64,000 nucleotides of DNA from Bretschneidera sinensis (GCA_023935145.1 CM043701.1:75343317-75407316), one strand, 5' to 3'; positions 20,438-32,693 are shown, counted from the first letter of the stretch. The notes: generated from the sequence alone by a model not told the origin. Translations and numbers: made by a program.

Positions 20438-22114
20438 TTTACCCATTCAAAATGAGTTAAATTTGAAACAAAGGCACTAGATGTATTTAATTAATGATTA
20501 GGACTATACTATTCATTAACATTCATGGAAGGCTAATGTAGTGGCTGATGTTTTGAGTCAAAAATCTATAGGTAGATTAGCTGCTTTTGAGAGTAATGGT
20601 AGAGTTTAGGAGTATTAGAATAAAGTTAAAAATAAGTTAAAGTTAAGGATTGATAGTGAATATGATTATGATGTCATTTGTAATAGATCGTCTTTTAGAA
20701 GTTCAAAGTAAGGATGTGGTGTTAGAAACAATAAAGGAAGAAGTACTGAATGGAAAATGATCAGACTTCAGAATACGAGAAGGTGGAATGGTTGTGTTGG
20801 GACATTAGATATGTGTTCCGAATGATGCGGAGTTTAGAAAGGAAATTTCAAGAGAGACTCATGATACTATTCACTCAATGCACCCAGGGAATAACAAAAT
20901 GTATATGGGACTAGTTAGGTTTAAAGAGGGTTGTAGTGGAATATATTTTTTGGTGTTTGGTTTGTCAACAGGTGAAATCAGAGAATAGACATTTAGCAGG
21001 TTTATTACAACCTCTTCTCTTGCTTGAGTGGCCTTGGGAAATATGACTATGGATTTTGTTATAGGATTTTCTTATACTCGAAGAAGTCATGATGCTATTT
21101 GGGTCATAGTAGATCGGTTATCAAAGTCTTCTCATTTTCTTCCTATTCGAACCACTTGGACTCTTAAGAAATTAGATGAGCTATATGTAGCAGATATAGT
21201 GAAATTACATGGAGTACCATTGAGTATTATCTCAGATTGAGATGCTAGATTTACTTCCCAGATTTGGAAAGGTTTTCAATAAGCTATAGGTATTTAATTA
21301 CAATTTAATACTGATTTTCACCCCCAAACAAATGGTCAGACTAAAAGAATCATTCATATATTAGAAGATATGTTGACGGCATGTGTAATGAGTTTTTCTA
21401 GAAGTTAGGATGCTTATTTACCTCTTATAGAGTTTGCCTATAACAATCATTTCCAAGCTAGTATCGGGATGGCTCCATTTGAAGCTTTGTATTGTCGGCA
21501 ATATAGAACTCCTATATGTTGGGAAGAAGTATAAGAGAGGAAGATTTAACAATAAGGAGGATCAAACTGATTAGACAACATCTTAGAACAATCCAAAGTA
21601 GACAGAAAAGTTATACAGATAAGAGATGAAGGTCTCTTGAGTTTCGAGTAAGTGATTGGGTACATCTGAAAATTTCTCTTTGAAAAGAAGTACTATGTTT
21701 TAGACAAAAATGGAAGTTGAGTCCTCGGTATATTGGGCCATATGAAATTATTGAGAGAATTGGACTGGTGGCTTATAGACTAGCATTACCTCTAGAACTT
21801 ATTTAGTTGCATAATCTTTTTATTGTATCTGCTTTTCGTAAATATATACCTGATGAGTTGCATGTGATTCTACGTAAATCTATAGAAATTTAGGAAGATT
21901 TGTCATTTATGCAAGTGTCAATCAAAATTTTAGATAAAAAAAAATGATTTTACGGGATAAAGTCATTCTGTTAATGTAAGTGCTTTGATGAAATCGAGAT
22001 GTTAAGGAAATTACATGGGAACACGAAGCAAACATGAGAAAACAATATCCTCGACTTTTTTCTGATGTAGGTAAGAAAATTTTGGGGACGAAATTTTTAT
22101 ATGGTGGGTAGAAA
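20438..22114 (+). pseudogene. Chromovirus RNase H-integrase-chromodomain remnant
   Basis: Continues the element of 1220-1583. In order: RNase H end (KANVVADVLS..KSIGRLAAF near 20535), integrase with MDFVIGFSYTRRSHDAIWV and VDRLSKSSHF (21040-21160), a SD.DARFTS second catalytic block with an in-frame TGA at 21238, [35 protein letters not shown], and a C-terminal chromodomain (ITWEHEANMRKQYPRLF near 22005). The chromodomain type fits the Tekay/Del group. Many stops and shifts. The frame ends in a purine-rich GGTGGGTAGAAA tract before the LTR. Confidence 0.85.
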
Positions 22115-22318
22115 TGTAAGATCCTTACACTTGGGGTAAAGGTAATTCGGTAATGCACTAAATGTTATTTTATGATCAAGATATATACATATACAAATTA
22201 ATTTAAATTCAAATTCATATTTGAGGCAATATTGAGACAAGAATTCAAAAATAGACTGACGAAAAGAGATGCATAAAAGTGATAAAAACAAAAGGGTTTG
22301 GAGGGTGTTAGAAGGCCC

Positions 22319-22434
22319 AAGTCCACTGGGCAGTCGACTAAGCACTTCACCAGTTGACAATGTAGTTGACTAAGAAGCCCTAGTCGACTAAGCAAACGCC
22401 TAAGGCATTCCATTCGACTGGTTAGTCGACTAGC
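22319..22434. repeat. CAGTCGACTA dyad array in chromovirus LTR
   Basis: Seven imperfect palindromes; cores at 22321, 22333, 22353, 22365, 22383, 22413 and 22425 (intervals 12, 20, 12, 18, 30, 12). The last core ends 20 bp before the TATA box. The core is also GTCGAC, as in the SIRE LTRs, although the element is Ty3/gypsy. Confidence 0.85.
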
Positions 22435-22448
22435 AAGGGGTTTTGGCA

Positions 22449-22458
22449 CTATAAATAT
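22449..22458 (+). promoter_or_regulatory. TATA box of chromovirus LTR
   Basis: CTATAAATAT followed by a CATTCAAAAAACTCATTTC leader and a CT-rich stretch, the usual look of a plant LTR transcription start. Confidence 0.7.
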
Positions 22459-22764
22459 CATTTTTCACATTCAAAAAACTCATTTCTTCATCCAAATTTC
22501 TTCTTTCACTCTCTAAAACTTTCTCTCTCTAAAATTCTCTCAAATCTTTTGAAGAAGTATATGAGAATTGAAATTTTCATAATCGTTTATTGAATTTAAG
22601 AAGTGGTTTCAAGAAGTTTCTAACAAAATCTTTGTGATTTCATATAGAAATCATGATTTTAAGAACTTAAAACCTCGTATTCTTCTTAAATGAATTTGAA
22701 TTTGATTCAAGATAAAAGAAAAAGATTTTAACTAAAAATTTGAATTTGAGACTGGGTTGGAACA

Positions 22765-22768
<4 letters not shown>

Positions 22769-22821
<53 letters not shown>
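22769..22821. repeat. (TA)n microsatellite
   Basis: About 26 uninterrupted TA units inside the chromovirus LTR. Confidence 0.95.
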
Positions 22822-22824
<3 letters not shown>

Positions 22825-23048
22825 TTCATGCATTTAACCCATTATAAGGGTTTTAATTTAAGTTATAAGATAGTAATCTGCTACTGCCACTATATCTCCA
22901 CAGAAATGGGGTGTGGCCCGGCAAAGACTAGAACCAGAGCTGGATTGGACGAGTGAGTGCCCGCATGTAGGGGACGTCCCTAATTGGTATATCAACGACT
23001 AATACAGATACTTATACATGGATGAAAATGAAATAAAATGATTGTGAT

Positions 23049-23081
23049 GAGATGTGATGTGATGTGATGTGATGTGATATG
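23049..23081. repeat. (GATGT)n minisatellite
   Basis: Six near-perfect GATGT units. Confidence 0.9.
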
Positions 23082-23169
23082 GAAAGAAAAATGGAGATTA
23101 TGCATATACATTCATTCATATTCTCATTGAGATGTTGATAAATCAATATATTATGAAATTTTTTGATGT

Positions 23170-23320
23170 GTAATAAGAAGAATAATGTTGGACTAGATAT
23201 CATGAGTGATATCTATATTTATGAGAAAAATGATATTGAACTAGATATCATGAGTGATATTTATATTTGATGGGAAGAATGATGGTGAACTAGATATTAT
23301 GAATGATATTTGCATTTGAA
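23170..23320. repeat. 48/49-bp tandem repeat, 3 copies
   Basis: CTAGATAT-ATGA-TGATAT units with CTAG at 23193, 23241 and 23290. Confidence 0.85.
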
Positions 23321-23730
23321 TGAAATTCGTGAGTTATGATATGATATGAAATATGATGATTAAATTAAGTATAATGACTCGAAAATGAGTTATAAATAAA
23401 ATTATAAATCGAAGTATACAAATCAAGTACTTCGAGTAAATTGGCACTTCACTGAGCTGTATAAAGCTCACACCCCCTTCCATCTTTCAATTTCAGGTTA
23501 AAGGTTGAAAGGCTGATAAGAGTGTTGTGATATGAGTCCTACTCATGGTTGTTTAGGTGGGTCCATGTGGTCGACATCTTCAGGGACATTTTCTTTAATT
23601 TATAATCCAGTTGTGTACTAATCATGCTTAGACTTGTTTACCATTATATAAACAAATTCAATATTTCCTCGAGACGTTTATTATACATAAGTGATAATAA
23701 TAAGTGGATTATTAAATAATTTCTTTAACA

Positions 23731-24338
23731 ACAAGACTAGAAAAATTAAGATGGAGTAGCAAGGTCAGTGGGGTATATTGTGGTTGTTACTATAATAATG
23801 AACTATAGACATTCTATTGATATATTGTCATACATTGGAGTTGGATATATTAATATATTGTTTATAACTCAGAGACATGTAAATTGGAAAGGATAAGTCA
23901 TTGAATGAATTAAATTGAAAAATTTAGAAGAAGTGTTGACAGATCTTAATAAATTTAATCTACTTAAGAAAAATTTTATTCTTGAGTTATTGAAGGTATG
24001 AAATGGTTAAGTAAATGGTGGATGAGGTGGGTCAATCTTATGAACTTAAAAAGTGAGATATAGTAATTTGATATTGTTTTAAATTGAAGACCTAATAAAG
24101 TTTTTTATTTGGGTTTCTTAGTGATATATACATAGTAACTAGATAAAATGCAGATATGTGAATTCAAGAAGCTAGTATACATGGCTCGACGATAGAGTGG
24201 CTTTAACAATCATAAAAGCCGAGAAGGTTAGGAGGTTACTTAGAATTATGAGGTAAATATGAGGAATAATTTCCTAATTTGGTTGTGGCAACAAGTTAGA
24301 AAAATTTTGAGGACAAAATTTTATTAGGAGGGGAAAAT
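23731..24338 (+). pseudogene. Second chromovirus: 3' end of chromodomain region
   Basis: Low-quality remnant. The last ~100 bp before the next LTR (FPNLVV.. and ..ENFEDKILL-like codons in broken frames near 24270-24320) and a GGACAAAATTTTATTAGGAGGGG polypurine-type end match the terminal layout of the first chromovirus. The preceding 450 bp hold no clear motif. Confidence 0.5.
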
Positions 24339-24488
24339 TGTAGAGGGTGTTTAACTTGTTTGTGTTCAATGTGTAATACAATTTGATTTGAATGTGAAAA
24401 CTTTTGGAGATCCAAAGACTGAAAAGAAAGAAGAAAAATGAAGAAAAAATTGGGTACAATCAATTGTCAAAATTCTAGAAACTTTGGA

Positions 24489-24526
24489 CAGTTGACTACC
24501 CTGTTATGAGAGTTGAATGTTGACCC
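24489..24526. repeat. GTTGAC dyad cluster
   Basis: Cores GTTGAC 24491, GTTGAA 24512 and GTTGAC 24519. The first pair is 21 bp apart. It lies about 80 bp before a TATAAAT at 24603. Weak copy of the LTR dyad arrays. Confidence 0.5.
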
Positions 24527-24602
24527 GAAAGTTTGTTTGAGTATAAGTTAGAAACGGATAAAAAAATATAGGGGCAAGTTTTTCAAAGTCTATTTAAGGG
24601 CC

Positions 24603-24609
24603 TATAAAT
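24603..24609 (+). promoter_or_regulatory. TATA box of second chromovirus LTR
   Basis: CCTATAAATTTG, followed by GA-rich leader sequence. Confidence 0.5.
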
Positions 24610-25213
24610 TTGAATGGCCAGCAAATTTTCGGGTAGAAATTTCTAGAGAAGTCAGGAAAGGAAAGAAGAAGATAAGAAAATAGAAAGAAAAGGTAAGAAA
24701 ATGGTAAAAAAAAGAAGGAGAAAGAGAGGAAGAAAAAGAGAGGGAATGAGAGAGAAAGTGAAAAGAAGGGAAAAGGATGAGCAAGAGATGGAAAGAAATT
24801 TTTGAAGGAAAACATCAAATCATGGTATTTTCCATTTTTAACTATTTATTTTGATTTCTCATAATTTCTTCCATTTTCTTAACTATATGGTCTAGAAATC
24901 TATTATTTGAATTGTGGGTGAAGTAAAGAGGGAAATCTAGATTTTTGGAAGTATGAATCAAGTTGGTTTTTTTTTTCTTTGGTTGTAAATTTCATGTATG
25001 TGGAGATTTCTTGAGAAAAGAATATTTTTTTGTTAAAAACCTTGAGTAGATCTTAAATTTTGCATACACTAATGTAATGGGTTTTTTTGGGTGATGTAAG
25101 TATAAGTGATGATAGTTACGAGGAAGTGTGGATCTAGCAAGATCACATAGATTTCTTGAAAAAAAATTGAAGACAACAGTTTTCGTGACAGGACAGACTA
25201 CTATGGTTTTATT

Positions 25214-25225
25214 ATAGTCGACTAT
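25214..25225. repeat. Isolated perfect palindrome ATAGTCGACTAT
   Basis: 12-bp perfect dyad with the GTCGAC core; a GGACTATGAC half-site follows near 25273. No TATA box after it. Confidence 0.6.
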
Positions 25226-25642
25226 GAAAACACTCTGACTTTTTCACAAACGATTGTGTTACTAAGACAATGGACTATGACTGCTTGATTTACCTTACTT
25301 ACACACACAAAAATTTCAATAAAAGGGAAATAAAGAGATTTTATGAGCGTGTGGTGTGTATGATAGAATGTGGTATCCGTGCGACGGGTTTCAATATCAT
25401 ATAATAATGAGTGAGTGTGCATGTGTTCATGATATTTAAAGTAATTAACATCATATACTGGTGTATTATGTATGCGTACATGTTCAAATAGGGAGAAAAC
25501 TAAATGTTATGTGTATCTAGGTGTCAGAGGAGATAACAATAAGGACAAAGGAGTCGTTCAAGGGTAACCATTGCTAGCGTAGTAGGTGAGTTTATATTAC
25601 TTTCAGTACTCAAGAAGGATTTAAAGGAAAGTGATGGATATG

Positions 25643-25644
<2 letters not shown>

Positions 25645-25696
<52 letters not shown>
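25645..25696. repeat. (AT)n microsatellite
   Basis: 26 AT units, in a position of the LTR comparable to the (TA)n of the first chromovirus LTR. Confidence 0.95.
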
Positions 25697-25699
<3 letters not shown>

Positions 25700-26081
25700 A
25701 AAGAATGTATTATGTGATTGCGTGTGAATATACATATCAATGTGAAAGTTATTTGTTTATTAATTTTCAATTATATTGTGTTATTGTTTAAATGAGTTAT
25801 GACTGAATGTGATATGCGTGCTTGTGAATGATGTGTTGAATTGTGTGATCAATGTTATTATGTTGAGCTGAATGTGTATTTGTGAGAACTATAAGACCCT
25901 CTCAGAAAGGGGTGAAGGAATCGAGGATGAAATTAGAGGGTAGGATCCGTCTTAGACGGGTAAAGTATCCAAGAGTGGTATTTCAGGATAGGACCTTCGA
26001 GTCTAAGAGCTGAATTGAAATGAGATGCCTAACATATCGGTACTTGGGAAAATGTCCCCGTTGCGATCATTGAGATGATTA

Positions 26082-26170
26082 CAATCAGTTGTATTGAGCT
26101 AAGATGAGCTATATTGAGCTGAGATGGGTTGTGTTGAGTCAGGATGAGTTGCATTAAATCGAGATGAGAG
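26082..26170. repeat. 20-bp tandem repeat
   Basis: GATGAG-type anchors at 26103, 26123, 26143 and 26163, exactly 20 bp apart; unit resembles ATTGAGCTGAGATGAGTTGT. Confidence 0.85.
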
Positions 26171-26880
26171 TGATGTAAAACTAATTGTGTAAAAGCATTG
26201 CATATGGTGATTGTTTTCATGATGTATGTTAATGTATTTATGAATGCGAGTTGTGTGAATGTTATGTGGGGTGTAGTACTTGTGTATGATGAATATTTTT
26301 CCTTTGACTTAACAAAAATGAGGAAATGTGAGATTTAAATTTTAAAATAAAGATAAGCACCTAAGACACATACTGAGTAATTAAATTTATATTAAAGCTT
26401 GCTAAATGAAATCAAAATTTGATTACTTCTAGTAATATGAAACTCAATAAGCATTTTAAAACTCACTCTCATTTTTATTTTATTTTTTCCCAAGTGTTTT
26501 TGTAGGGATTTTCTTTTGGGTAAGCTTGGTAAAAAGCTTACAAGTTAAAGGCTTATAGGTAGGTCCACACGAAAGGCATCCTCAGTACATCATTTGGGTT
26601 TAGTTCATAATGGTTTTTTGTAAGAGTTAAAATTTAGAGTTATGTGGATGTAATTACTTATTAAATGTAATGGTATTGACCTCTTGTCAAAGTGATGTTT
26701 AAGTTATGTGTACTTAAGTGTGTGGTGAATGTGTTGATGCAATGTGGAGTAGAAATTGAATATAAAGAGTCTTTGTATCATGAGGTAGTGCATTACAAGT
26801 AATGGCTCGGTGCTTAAAAGTGACGATAGTAGTGCCTACCTAGGATTAGTAATTACAACAAGAGTAAGTTATGTCAAATG

Positions 26881-27884
26881 TTTCTAAAGAGCTATCAAAT
26901 AAGATCCTATTTTGTGTAAGCATCTAAATGGAAGAAAGTGTCAAAACAGAATTAAATGGAAGCCATGCTTTTGTCGATTATAATCTAGATTTGACATTAC
27001 TACACTAAAATAAATTGCTGAATAATTATGATGGATATTGTTAGGTTTTGAGAATGACAATAGGTACATATAATGTTGGTAAAGAAGTGGTGGTTTTGAA
27101 TTATGTAATTATTCGAAGGGAAATTAAGAGGTTTTAAAGGGATGCAGTAAAAATATTAGTAGTTGTATGTGTTTGGAAAAGAGTATCAAAATGTGATCAA
27201 AAATAAAAAGCTATAATTGTGAAGATTAATGTAGAAAATATGTTTTTGTGTACTAACTACTAGAAATTACACTATTAATTATAGTAAATCTAATGAGGAT
27301 TGTTGGATTTCGAATCACATGTGAGTAGATTTAGTGTTTGACATAGAAAAGTGTAGAATGATATTTTGAATGGTTTTCTAGACAAATTTGATTCCTAAAT
27401 GAACAAAGTTATGCAAGTTAAATTGTGAATGACATATCTGAAAAATTTGGATGACGAGCGTATCGTGATAAGTGAAAAAGAGAGTGAAAAATTAATAACT
27501 TGATAGGGTAAATAGAAAAGGGAAAAGTGTTCAATTATAGTTACGACCAAGAGGATAAATTGAATGTTATTATGATTGTTAAGAATAGAGGTGAATAAAG
27601 AAGTAACAATAATATAATTCGATGAACTTAGTGATGAAAAGATGGATTAAGGAGTAAATGGTCATGTTATAACATTATTGTCTTGGTGGATAAAATAGAT
27701 CATTGGATTGACAAGATGATAAAAAAATTTATGAATACAATTGAGGAATATTGATTTTTTGGATCCAAGAATGGTGGATTAAGGTGGTATAAGTTAAAGG
27801 ATTTCATGCAAATGTTGGAATATCATGGATTTGAAATGAGAGTTTAGGGAACAATGCCTTGTTAATGCTCTTGTAGTGATAATG
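26881..27884. other. Unassigned AT-rich stretch
   Basis: No reading frame above background and no recognisable domain. Either decayed LTR/internal retroelement DNA or target DNA of SIRE-1. Confidence 0.4.
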
Positions 27885-28704
27885 ACTAAAAATATGGGGA
27901 CTATTAGTCTAGGTGGTCATCAATATATTATTATTATTGTAGATGACTGTTCTAGATATACTTTTATTATCGTTATGGCCTATAAGGATGAATCATTTAA
28001 AGATTTTGTAAACTTTTTTTAAAATGTTCAAAATGAAAAAAAAAAAAAAAAAAAAAAAGGTTTTTCTATTTCTAGCATAAGAAGTAATCAATGAAAATAA
28101 TTTGAAAACCAAATCTTTTCAAAAAAAAAATTGATGAACGTGGTATTGATCACAATTTTTCAACTCCTAGAACCCCTCAACAAAGTAGTGTTGTTGAAAG
28201 GAAAAATAGAATTTTAGAAGAAATTGGTAGAACTTTTCTTTGTGAAAACAATTTGCCAAAATATTTTTGGGAGGAAATCATAAACAACGCCTGCTATATT
28301 TTTAATAGAGTTTTAATTAGACCTATACTCAATAAAATTTCATATGAATTATGAAAGAGTAGAAAACCAAATATTTCTTATTTTCATTTTTTTTTATGCA
28401 AGTGCTTCATCTTGAATAACAATAAAGATAACTTAAGTAAATTTGATTCTAAGATCAATGATGGGATTTTCTTAGGTTATTCAACCTCTAGCAAATCTCA
28501 TAGAGTCTTTAATAAAAGAACATTATTGGTTGAAGAATACACACATGTTACATTTGATGAGACTAACCCTCTTTGTGAAAAAAGGGTTTCTTATGATGAT
28601 GATGTAGATTTTATGCCAAGAGTAGAGATCACTACTCCTATTGTTGACCTCAAGGAGATTCAACCTCAAATGGGTCAAGGAAAAGGTGAATCAAGAATTG
28701 ATTA
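27885..28704 (+). pseudogene. SIRE-1 integrase, broken
   Basis: Ty1/copia integrase beginning in the core: GTISLGGHQYIIIIVDDCSRYTF (first catalytic Asp) near 27900, then STPRTPQQSSVVERKNR (Glu block) near 28165 and the C-terminal GIFLGYS / SHRVFNKRTL / VTFDE stretch, open from 28412 to 28703. A run of 23 A at 28036-28058 sits inside the core and destroys the frame. The N-terminal zinc-binding part and everything upstream (gag, protease, 5' LTR) are missing. Confidence 0.85.
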
Positions 28705-28789
28705 ACTTTAAGCAAGTCAACAAGGAGGTGATCTTCTTAAAGATTTGAGGTATATCACTTATCACCCAATCAATCAACTGTTGGTGATC

Positions 28790-30320
28790 CTTCACAAGAG
28801 GTAAGAACTCGATCCTCTATGAGAAATGTATGTAACTATGTTGCCTTCTTATCTCAAATAGAACCTAAGATTTTTAATGAAGCAAAAAATGATAAGAATT
28901 GGATAAATGATATGCAAGAAGAATTAAATCAACTTAAAAGATATAAAATTTAGACTCTAGTTCTTAGGCCTAAGGACCATTCCGTAATTGGAACTAAATG
29001 GGTTTATAGGAATAAAATGGATGAAAATGGTGTAGTAACTAGAAAGAATGTTAGACTTGTAGCAAAAGGTTATAATCAATAAGAAGTAGATGAAACCTTT
29101 GCACCCTTACCTAAACCTTAAGTCATTCACATGTTACTTGTATTTGCATGTTTTTAGAACCTCAAGTTATTTCAAATAGATGTGAAAGTTTCTTCTTAAA
29201 TGGTTTTATTGAAGAAGAGATTTATGATGAATAACCTCCTAGTTTTGAAGATTTTATTTTCCAAACCACGTCTATAAACTTTCCAAAGCCCTCTATGGGT
29301 TGAATCAAGCTCCTGAAGCATGGTATAAAAGATTAAGTAATTTTTTACTTGAAAATGGTTTTATAAGAGGAAAATTTGAAAATACAATTTTCACAAAAAT
29401 ACTTGAGTATGACATTCTCATTGTGTAAACATGTCTTGGTGATATAATATTTGGTGCTACTAATGAGAATATGTGTGAAAATTTTGCTAAGTGTATACAA
29501 GGTGAATTTGAAATAAGCATGGTGGGAGAACTCAATTACTTCCTTGGACTTCAACTCAAACAAATAAAGGAATGAACCTTCATCAACCAATCCAAGTACA
29601 TAAAAGACTTACTAAAGAGATTTGGGATGGAGAATGCAAAGCTAATTAGAATTCCCATTAGAACTTCAACTAAGCTTGATATGGATGAGGGAGGTAAAAT
29701 GGTTGAAATTAAAAAATATAGAAGCATGATTTATGCTCCTATTTTTTTAACCGCAAGTAGATCGGATATCATGTTTTGTGTGTGCTTATGTGCTAGATTT
29801 CAATCTTGTCCTAAAGAGTCTCAATTGCATGCCGTCAAGCATATTCTTAGGTATCTATCCGATACTAAGTATTCAGGGCTATAGTATGACTTTATCGGTT
29901 GTAAAGTGAATCGGAAAAGTGCTAGTGGTACTTGTCAATTTTTAAGAAGCATGTTCATATCATGGTTTTCTTTTTATAAAAAAAAACAACACTTTGTAGC
30001 ATTATCAACGACCGAAGCCAAATATATCATCGTCGAAAGTTGTTGCGCTCAAGTTTTGTGGATATAACAACAACTTGAAGATTTTAAATTTAACATAAAT
30101 CATATTCCAATTAAATGTGATAATACAAGTGCAATAAACATTTCGAAAAATCTAATCAACATTCTCGCACAAAGCATATAGAAATTCGTTATCATTTCAT
30201 TCATGATCATGTGAAAAAAGTGACATTGTTCTTGAACTTGTTGATACCGACTATCAATTTGCGGATATTTTTACGAAACTACTTAGTGAAGATAGACTTT
30301 GTATGCTTAGATGAGAACTT
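28790..30320 (+). pseudogene. SIRE-1 reverse transcriptase-RNase H, broken
   Basis: Ty1/copia RT: TKWVYRNKMDENG (28990), [37 protein letters not shown], and RNase H with ALSTTEAKYI..ESCCAQVLW near 30000-30060 and CDNTSAI near 30118. The YVDD box reads CLGD (29432-29443), losing the Tyr and the first Asp. Many stops. The order RT-RNase H followed by another ORF before the LTR is typical of SIRE elements. Confidence 0.85.
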
Positions 30321-30544
30321 AGAATGATTAACCCATTTGAGAAATTTTTGTATTTAAATTATTGGTATTTGAAACCTCGGTTCCTTGAGTGTTTATATTA
30401 CTTTTCAGTTTTTGTTGGAAAAATTATGTTTTCAAGTACTTAAGAGAAGCCTTTTTTGAAGAAAATTTACTTTGAAGGTTCATTCTTGGTTTGTTAGGAT
30501 CAAAAACATCAAAACTAAGCAAGAAAACTGTTTTTAGGCCTAGA

Positions 30545-30575
30545 GAGCCAACTCTATAATCGCGAAAGTCGACTC
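30545..30575. repeat. Internal dyad pair, SIRE-1
   Basis: AGAGCCAACTCTA (core 30547) and AAAGTCGACTCTA (core 30568), 21 bp apart; the GAGTC..GACTC type also used in this element's LTR at 33030-33158. Confidence 0.7.
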
Positions 30576-30603
30576 TATACTACACAAGAACTTCATAGAC
30601 CTC

Positions 30604-30610
30604 TATATAA
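30604..30610 (+). promoter_or_regulatory. Internal TATA box before SIRE-1 env-like ORF
   Basis: CTCTATATAAGCTG, about 30 bp after the dyad pair, followed by a CT-rich leader (30640-31000) like an LTR leader. Inferred promoter of the env-like ORF. Confidence 0.5.
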
Positions 30611-31079
30611 GCTGTTCTTCCCCAAATCTCTGCATTTCATGTACCCTAACTTCTCTTCTTCTCTTAAAGTTCTTTAATTTTCCACCACATTTCTTCATCC
30701 AAACACAAAATCGTCACTTCAAATCAATTTCTCTTCACATTTTCAATGATTTTGAGTACTCAAATAATCAATTTTATCACTTAATCCATTAAATCCAAAA
30801 ATTCAATATCTATTTTCTCTCTCTAAATTTTCGGCCAAATCCTTCCATAAATCTTCATTTTAATCACCAAAAGCTAACACCCATTACTTTCTCTCTCTAA
30901 TTTTGACTATTTAACCAAAAATCTCTCAAAATTTTGGATTATCTCTCTAGTCCCAAAAATATACCTCTCTCACACTAAATTTTATCCCAACTTTCATTCA
31001 AATCTTTAAGTGTGGTTATTTTCTTACTTTTAGTTGATTCAACATTCTTCAAAAGACCCGTTGTGCAAGTTCATGAGAA

Positions 31080-32191
31080 AATGGTAAACGACCAATGGAG
31101 GAGGTGTCGGTTTCACGGAGTAAGAAGAAGCAGGACACTGTGAGTGACTTGGAGCTTCATTTTAAGGGAGACAAGGCAAAACTATGAATCCTTTTTCAAT
31201 TGTTGCAAAGTATTATCGGGTAGATGTATTAATTTTTCATACTTTCCATGATTTGAGTATTAATATTGAGCATGCATTCCTAGTTTAAGGATGGAAAGTA
31301 ATTACCTAGCTAAATAAGCATGTTTACCCCCAACCTAGTTAGAGTTTTCTACTCAAATTTTTATAGAGACACTGATTCTCTCAACTATCACTCCCATGTC
31401 AAAGGAGTTGACATTTACTTAATACCTCTATTTTGAGAAAAATTTTGGATATACTCTTAGCTAGAAACATTATCTATGAAGACAAATAATTCCAACTATA
31501 TTGATGTCTTAACCACAACTCTTAGTAGACTGAACTTACCCAAAGGAAAACTCTTATAAAATCAACATGGAATTGATCGATGCCTCATCCACCACTTTAT
31601 CACCCACATTATATCACCTTATTTTGCCTTGAGAACTATAGATGCCACTGCTGCAACTAAGAAGCCCTTTCCTCTTCCTTATGGCAGGTTCTTTACTTTA
31701 ATTTTCAACCACTTTAAAATTAAGCTTGATGATGAGGATTGGGCACCTTTCCCATTTTATGATGAAATCAACGAGTCCTCTATCACTCGGATAGGGTATT
31801 CAAGGTCTGTCTCTGGTGAGCGGGTAATTTCTAATCAGACTGATACTACTGCACCTGGTGAGGCAGTTGGTCGGGGTATTGGTGAAGATGATCATGTTGA
31901 GGGTCAAGATGGTGATGGTGATGAAAATGATGGTGCTGAGGATGAATTTGTTGTACTTCTTCAGACTGGTGTTATAATTCTGCATTAGATTCTTCCGAGG
32001 TGCTTCTATTGTTGAGGCAAATAAACAGTCGTATTGAGCACATGGATAATAGGATAGAGAGACTAGATAGCAGGATAGGGGCTATAGATACTCGGATTAC
32101 TGACTTGGATGCTAGATTCCAGAGCAGACATGTTGAGTTCGAGTATAGGATGGATTCGTTTCAGGCCTTTTTTGCCTCCCATTCTGCTTGA
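31080..32191 (+). pseudogene. SIRE-1 env-like ORF, broken
   Basis: Two open pieces survive: 31629-31985 (DATAATKKPFPLPYGRFFTLIFNHF..SSITRIGYS, then an Asp/Glu/Gly-rich acidic tail) and 32000-32188 (a heptad-like NRIERLDSRIGAIDTRI series, probably a coiled coil). Their order matches the SIRE-2 env-like protein on the minus strand (LLYGIVITLILNHF..SSLKRMGY, acidic EEPDEEEEE, then a coiled-coil-like tail). The N-terminal half from about 31080 is full of stops. SIRE elements are known for an extra ORF of uncertain function here, once proposed to be envelope-like. I see no convincing transmembrane segment. Confidence 0.65.
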
Positions 32192-32693
32192 TTAACTTCC
32201 ATAGAAGAGAAACTTCATTGTCTCTCTATGTCTGATTAGCCTCCACCATCTTAGTTCATTTATGTTTCTTATTTATGCTTTGCACTTATATTATCTCCTT
32301 TTATGATTTTTGAGACATTTGTACATATGTTTCCCTTAGTGTTGTTGGATGCTTTACTTTGCACTTATGGTTATTAGACTTATATTGTTCTTGAGTTATG
32401 GGTTGCTTGACTTTATTTTATCTTTTTCCAATACTGATGACTTTCGTTGAGCATTCTAACGTTTCTTTTGCATGATTCTCTCCTTCCATGCATTGTGAGG
32501 GAGCTTTAGTGTTTTGATCTTCTTATAAGGAGCAATTGTCCAATTTACAAACCAAACTTTATTAAAATTTCTAAAAATTACTAGTATTCTTTAACTTTAA
32601 ATTCTTAAATAATATTTTCTAATAAACTCAATTTAAGCTTAAAATTCTTTAAAGAGTTTTTTCATCATCCAAAATTGGGAGATTGTTGACCTT
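32192..32693 (+). other. SIRE-1 3' UTR and polypurine tract
   Basis: Non-coding; ends with AAAATTGGGAGAT immediately before the LTR, equivalent to AAAATGAGGAGAT in SIRE-2 (56593-56607, minus). Confidence 0.65.

Larger units (their letters stand above)
22115..23730 (+). mobile_element. Chromovirus 3' LTR
   Basis: Starts TGTAAGATCC after the polypurine tract. It contains a dyad array, TATA box, CT-rich leader, two microsatellites, a 48-bp repeat and a GAGCTG..AAGCTCACACCCCC block that I associate with Tekay-type LTRs. The right end (TTTAACA, 23730) is a best guess. Confidence 0.65.
24339..26880 (+). mobile_element. Second chromovirus LTR, right end uncertain
   Basis: Starts TGTAGAGGG right after the polypurine-type tract. 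It has a small GTTGAC dyad cluster, TATA, a long CT/GA-rich leader, an (AT)n tract and a 20-bp minisatellite. A ..AAGCTTACAAG..GTAGGTCCACACGAAAGGCATCCTCAG block near 26530-26590 parallels the 3' part of the first LTR (GTGGGTCCATGTGGTCGACATCTTCAG). The right boundary is a guess. Confidence 0.5.

Noticed and set aside
24594..24818. Phe/Ser-rich minus-strand frames with apparent hydrophobic stretches
   Set aside because: Antisense of a GA-rich LTR leader; low-complexity sequence explains them.
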